Shown piece by piece: positions 60,001 to 64,000 of a stretch of 64,000 bases of DNA. The DNA lies in contig SCFE01000109.1 in NCBI GenBank assembly GCA_004352715.1, positions 234,459 through 298,458 on the forward strand, read 5' to 3'. Position numbers and translations under genes: made by a program. The stretch is from Hofstenia miamia (Eukaryota > Xenacoelomorpha > Acoela). Under the pieces are notes generated by a model. The model searched no databases. It was given only the letters and a program-made list of their open reading frames with translations, and was not told the DNA's origin. Each line of letters opens with the position of its first letter. Positions within the stretch are counted from its first letter, which is position 1.

Positions 60001-60720
60001 CTCTAAATATAGAATATCTTATGGCCAAAGTTGATTCATAATTATGTCCATATTAATTTGTAAACCAATTAAAAAATATTTGAATATTGAAATTTCTTGG
60101 TTTGCAACAAAACAATGTACTGACTTAGCATTGTTTGCTAAATAGTTCACAATCACAAAAGAATACTAATATTTTCATTGACTCAATGGCTACTCATACA
60201 GATTAAACCTGGATACTTTCATATGCAAACTTTGTTGTCATTAACAACATTCACAAATGGGGTTTAAAGATCAATCACTTTTTATAGTAAGAATAATGCG
60301 TAGTATAATTAAAAAGAAAAAATGCTGCTATGGAATTATTCATGTTTCTACCAACTGGATACCAATGCTATTTGAAAAAACTAACATCCTCAAAATTAAA
60401 TATATTTTTTATCGCAAGAGTTGGCAGGGATTATTTCTCGTAGTAAAGGAACATAAGCTTCATTGTATTTTTGTATTAATTAAATTAAGGTTTTTCTGAA
60501 AATCAGCATAATTTGATGTCGAACACCTTAAACTTGGATTTTTGTCACCCTCAGTCACTTTCGCAACTTTCTAGTCAGATCATGAAGCTAAATCATTTAT
60601 AGAACATTCATTATCACTAAATGTTGTTATACATTTTGCTTCAAAGTTTACCATGAATTTATACTCAAATTAATAAAATAGTACTTTCAAAATGATTAAA
60701 AATTGTAAAATTTTATACAT
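60001..60720. other. Intergenic, no gene recognised
   Basis: AT-rich; the 80-codon plus frame at 60257-60499 has no known domain. Confidence 0.35.
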
Positions 60721-60765
60721 ACCTCACCACAAGAATTTTCTGGCTACGCCACTGCGTACATGTAT
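60721..60765. repeat. hAT terminal-repeat-like sequence
   Basis: On the minus strand CAGTGGCGTAGCCAGAAAATT, a form common at hAT element ends. No partner end was found; it is probably a solo remnant just 3' of the cystine-knot gene. Confidence 0.4.
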
Positions 60766-60823
60766 TTAATAAATTTCTCAAACAAACATTATCTAAAGCA
60801 GTATAATAATTTAATAATTTTAT

Positions 60824-61612
60824 TTACACATTAAAGTTATCTAAAGCACTAGAAATATCCTGCGAGAACTCCTTTTCATTCATACTTATTCCTTGTCCAG
60901 GGGATTTGAACGCCATCACTCTGGGTGGACGGCATTCATTGCACCCACATCTGACGATGATGCTATATTCGTGCTTCACGGGAGTTCTTGATCCATCGCA
61001 GTCGAATAGAGCGGTAAACTTCTGCTTTTGTTTGCTCTTACAGCAGTAGCACATTTGGAGCTCTACTCCTTGGCTGAGTGAGAACACAGAAGAACTGGCA
61101 CAGATACCAATGCATTTGGATTTCACTAAAGGAGTAATCGTTCTGCATCTTTTGCCTTTATACGTAAAGCTGTCCAATGAGATATGGTCATATATCGTAC
61201 GGCAACCATGTTGTGGCAATACCACACATGTTGGACAACAGCTGCCTTTTTCAAAATGTCTGATCATTCCATGCCCACACACAACTTGAGGACACCTCAC
61301 CGCTTTACAGTTCCTACCAAGATACGGGTTAGGAGGAAGAGGATGATCGGGTACATTAGGATTAATCGAAAAGTCGTCACAGAGCCCACAAGTATATTTA
61401 CAAACTTTCTTTACATGTGACATTCCACAATAGTTTTGACGTAGCCATCTGTTGCAGGTTAATGAACTTTCAGTATCAGTGCATTCTTCAAAATCTCGAT
61501 CAAATGCCAAAGACTGATAAATACCCAAAACTAGTAGTACAAAAATCGAAATCATGTTCGAAACTAATAGTTTAAATTTCGGTTTGGCAATATTTATATT
61601 CAAATTTGTCAT
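60824..61612 (-). CDS. Secreted ShK / VWC-like / cystine-knot protein, 262 aa
   Basis: Complete single-exon frame with stop TAA. A hydrophobic segment (ISIFVLLVLGIYQSLA, residues 21-36) is a signal peptide. The upstream Met1 leaves a 19-residue lead, so the internal ATG at 61555 (Met20) may be the true start. Domains: ShK, six cysteines at 44, 53, 62, 71, 75, 78; short VWC-like module, residues 102-129, ending GSCCPTC; C-terminal cystine knot, residues 137-227, with C-x-G-x-C at 167-171, CYCC at 188-191, FDCDGSRT and RCGCNEC. CTCK domains mediate dimer or receptor contacts in secreted regulators and mucin-like proteins. The ShK fold is named after a sea anemone toxin, but in this setting it is a common extracellular module. 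I know no named protein with this exact order. The frame is intact, so it is probably a live gene. Confidence 0.85.
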   Translation of the reverse strand: MTNLNINIAKPKFKLLVSNMISIFVLLVLGIYQSLAFDRDFEECTDTESSLTCNRWLRQNYCGMSHVKKVCKYTCGLCDDFSINPNVPDHPLPPNPYLGRNCKAVRCPQVVCGHGMIRHFEKGSCCPTCVVLPQHGCRTIYDHISLDSFTYKGKRCRTITPLVKSKCIGICASSSVFSLSQGVELQMCYCCKSKQKQKFTALFDCDGSRTPVKHEYSIIVRCGCNECRPPRVMAFKSPGQGISMNEKEFSQDISSALDNFNV

Positions 61613-61774
61613 TGTTTACTAATATGTGCAAGTTATACCTTCATAAAATACATGAAAACAACACCAGTATTAAACTTTTATCTTGATTTGATTATCAATG
61701 TCAATTCAATTTTGTTTGACATTTGAGATTAATGCTCTAATGCAATTTCAGTGAAACCCATGTGAAATTTAAAT

Positions 61775-62330
61775 ATATAAATAAATAAATAAATAATTTA
61801 TTAAATGCCGGTGACCGAAAGGTCAAAGAGGCATGAAAGCAAACGATACAGGATCAAATTACAAATTGTAAATATTTAAGATATGTACAAAACAGTTAGG
61901 AATATCACATGTGTCTTAGAGCTTGACGGTACACGAAATAATGTCATAGTCGCTAGGAGCGACAGTTGATGTCAAAAGATCGTTATGTACGCTAAGGATG
62001 TCCGCTGTCTCTTTCGTTAGGAATAAGGTGATGTAAAGGGTGTGAGATGATTTCCATGCGGTTCCAAAGTTTGTCGTTTATTGCGACTCTTCTAATGTGT
62101 AAGCTGGTAGTGTTTAGATGAGCGCATGCGCCTTCGTAATTCATCTCTGGAAAATTAATTTTAAAAGTCTGTCATTTGAAGCCTTTCCAGATTATTCCAA
62201 GGTTGCTGTGCCAGAGTGGTGCACAATATTCTACTATAGACCGAATGATGGAGGTGTAAACCTTAAAGACATCTTCTGAGGCATGAGTTTCTGGATACAA
62301 AATTTTAAAGTATCTTCAGGACGCTGGATA
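61775..62330 (-). pseudogene. CR1/Jockey-like RT C-terminus with (TTTA)n tail
   Basis: On the minus strand: VFKVYTSIIRSIVEYCAPLWHSNLG (near 62,255-62,180), the C-terminal RT segment before the end of ORF2 in many non-LTR elements. After a frame break: NDKLWNRMEIISHPLHHL and AINDK-like words near 62,080-62,000, then a stop near 61,920. The 3' UTR contains GGTCACCGGCATTT and ends in a (TTTA)n run at about 61778-61797. This is a different subfamily from the copies at 1-5 kb and 57-60 kb. Confidence 0.75.
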
Positions 62331-63364
62331 TAAAAAAATCCATAAGGGCGCTAGATACTATGGCGGATGGCGCTGAATTCAGGTCCAAAAATTTTTTTTG
62401 AAAGAAGCTAAAACTCACACAAGAAATTAGACCTCTATTCTATATGCGCAATGTAAATTTTTTTGGATTAAATGAATTATTCTGGCTTTCCATTAAAAAA
62501 AGGATATACATATATATGATTCTCGGGGTAATTATGATGTTTAATATTTTACTTTACCACGGCAGTTTATGTAATAAAATAATATCTGGCATTCTACCCA
62601 AAGAGCTGCTTTCAAATTTCTTGCCATTTTAGCATTGCAATGTGCACTGCAGCTTCAAGTAGTACGCCAGAGTTCATCAAACCTAATATGTGTTGTTTAA
62701 TTTACGTTTGTAAACTTTATGTAGAATGCATTTTGCTGGTGAATATATAGCTGCTTTATGTAGTTTTCAATGCTAATTTTAGCACAGTATATACCAATTT
62801 GGAAGCTAGTCGCGGCATGCATGTTTTTTAGCAAAACCAATTTTGTGGAAGTATTGTTCCAAGTAATTTTGGGCATTTTTACTTAATATCAACTTAACTA
62901 AAGAAGCTGAAGGCTTAATTAGAATAAAATACATGTAAAAATCTATTCAAAGTTCATTATGTACTTAGAAGTCCTTCGAAATTACATTCGTAAGCGAACA
63001 TAAGATCCTCAGTACGCACTAAATTATTATATTTTTGCAAAATTGCTTATTAAAATTTCATTTCAAATCAAAGTAATGTTAATATTGAACGAAATATTTA
63101 CCGTTTAGAAAAGTATTATATATGTTATTGAAAGCCAAACATAATTTGCTATATGTAAGCACTACTTTATAACACGCATTTATTCTGGATGAAATACGAT
63201 CAGATACGATATTCACTCAACGTTAAACTTTCGTAGTTTTATGTTTATAAAAGCAAATAGGAAATAAATGTTTAAAACACGTTTAGTTTTCAATATTCGA
63301 ATCGATAATCCAACTTTCAATGCTAATTGAATCGAATTAAGAAAGCCCGCATCACCCAGGCCTA

Positions 63365-63400
<36 letters not shown>

Positions 63401-64000
63401 NNNNNNNNNNNNNNNNNNNNNNNNNNNNNNNNNNNNNNNNNNNNNNNNNNNNNNNNNNNNNNNNNNNNNNNNNNNNNNNNNNNNNNNNNNNNNNNNNNNN
63501 NNNNNNNNNNNNNNNNNNNNNNNNNATATATATATATATATTTAACATAAGAGCATAAAGTTTTAGGCTACCATATTTGTTCTCGTCGTGTCCTGGTGCA
63601 ATAATAATTTCAAGTAAGCCGAAATAATTTCTTAGATACTAGTCTATTATAACCCAAAACTTATTTAGTCTTCACTGTAATATCCTAGTCTCAAACAAAA
63701 AAAGTTGCAAGAGCTTTCGGCTATAGTGTTCAATTGACAACTAGAAGCAGTTCTAAACAATCTAATTTTAAATTTTTGAAGTTAAACATTCAATTTTATA
63801 AATTTAATTTATATGAAAATATCTATATCAATGGTAAGAAGATTTTTACAATGATGGATTTGTCAAATTGTTATTGGGACATCCGCTAAAAAGGCGTTCA
63901 TTACTACTGTGCACTTCTAACAGCCAATTTGGTTGATACTGTTTGAAAAAAACTACCGTTTAAATTGTCATCTGCATCAGAAAAATCGTAGAATATGATT
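62331..64000. other. Right edge: AT microsatellite with gap, no gene
   Basis: No gene is recognised. An (AT)n run at about 63367-63398 leads into Ns at 63401-63525 and resumes to 63541, so the gap is again microsatellite-caused. Confidence 0.5.

Noticed and set aside
61184-61420. Plus-strand open frame inside the cystine-knot gene
   Set aside because: It is antisense to a clear domain-bearing gene and shows no motif.

Overview
The window is AT-rich (roughly 30% GC by eye) nuclear DNA from an invertebrate animal. Evidence: spliced protein-coding genes with GT...AG introns; animal families (eIF3j, a salt-inducible kinase, and a secreted ShK/cystine-knot protein); and dense fossils of animal transposons (CR1/Jockey-like non-LTR elements, a Penelope-type GIY-YIG fragment, pogo/Tigger, two hAT lineages, MITEs). 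Intron sizes are bimodal: 44-45 nt introns sit beside introns of 6-8 kb. That pattern argues against vertebrates, molluscs and echinoderms and suits lineages with minimal introns, such as tunicates, flatworms, rotifers or sponges. I cannot name the species. Three N gaps and three single-N joints show that it is a draft scaffold.

Layout. 1-5,700 is a pile of decayed non-LTR retrotransposon fragments plus a Penelope-like GIY-YIG remnant. 6,682-24,315 (minus) is a complete eIF3J gene. I assembled it from nine exons with consistent phases and canonical splice sites; it encodes 226 aa. Its introns host an RT fragment (intron 4), a pogo transposon, a KIAA1586-like hAT and another RT fragment (intron 2), and repeats and assembly duplications (introns 5 and 8). 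24.3-39.5 kb is mostly non-coding DNA between the divergent eIF3J and SIK genes; it contains two MITEs and two long hairpins. 39,558-42,209 (plus) is a single-exon salt-inducible kinase of 883 aa, with kinase domain, UBA domain and a PKA/14-3-3 site.

42.2-60.8 kb holds a second copy of the hAT MITE with a perfect 8-bp target duplication, a BED-type hAT transposase fossil, two fragments of a retroelement C-terminal domain on opposite strands, and a long non-LTR copy that itself contains a nested element. 60,824-61,612 (minus) is an intact single-exon secreted protein with signal peptide, ShK domain, short VWC-like module and C-terminal cystine knot. The right end holds a CR1/Jockey-like 3' fragment and AT microsatellites.

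Only three host genes are supported: a translation initiation factor subunit, a cAMP-responsive kinase, and a secreted cystine-knot protein. Nothing suggests that they work as one pathway. I found no CRISPR array, operon or phage-like defence system, and nothing I would call a new biological system. The most notable items are the intronless SIK with an excess of full CRE octamers in the window, the ShK-VWC-CTCK architecture, and the cleanly delimited MITEs.
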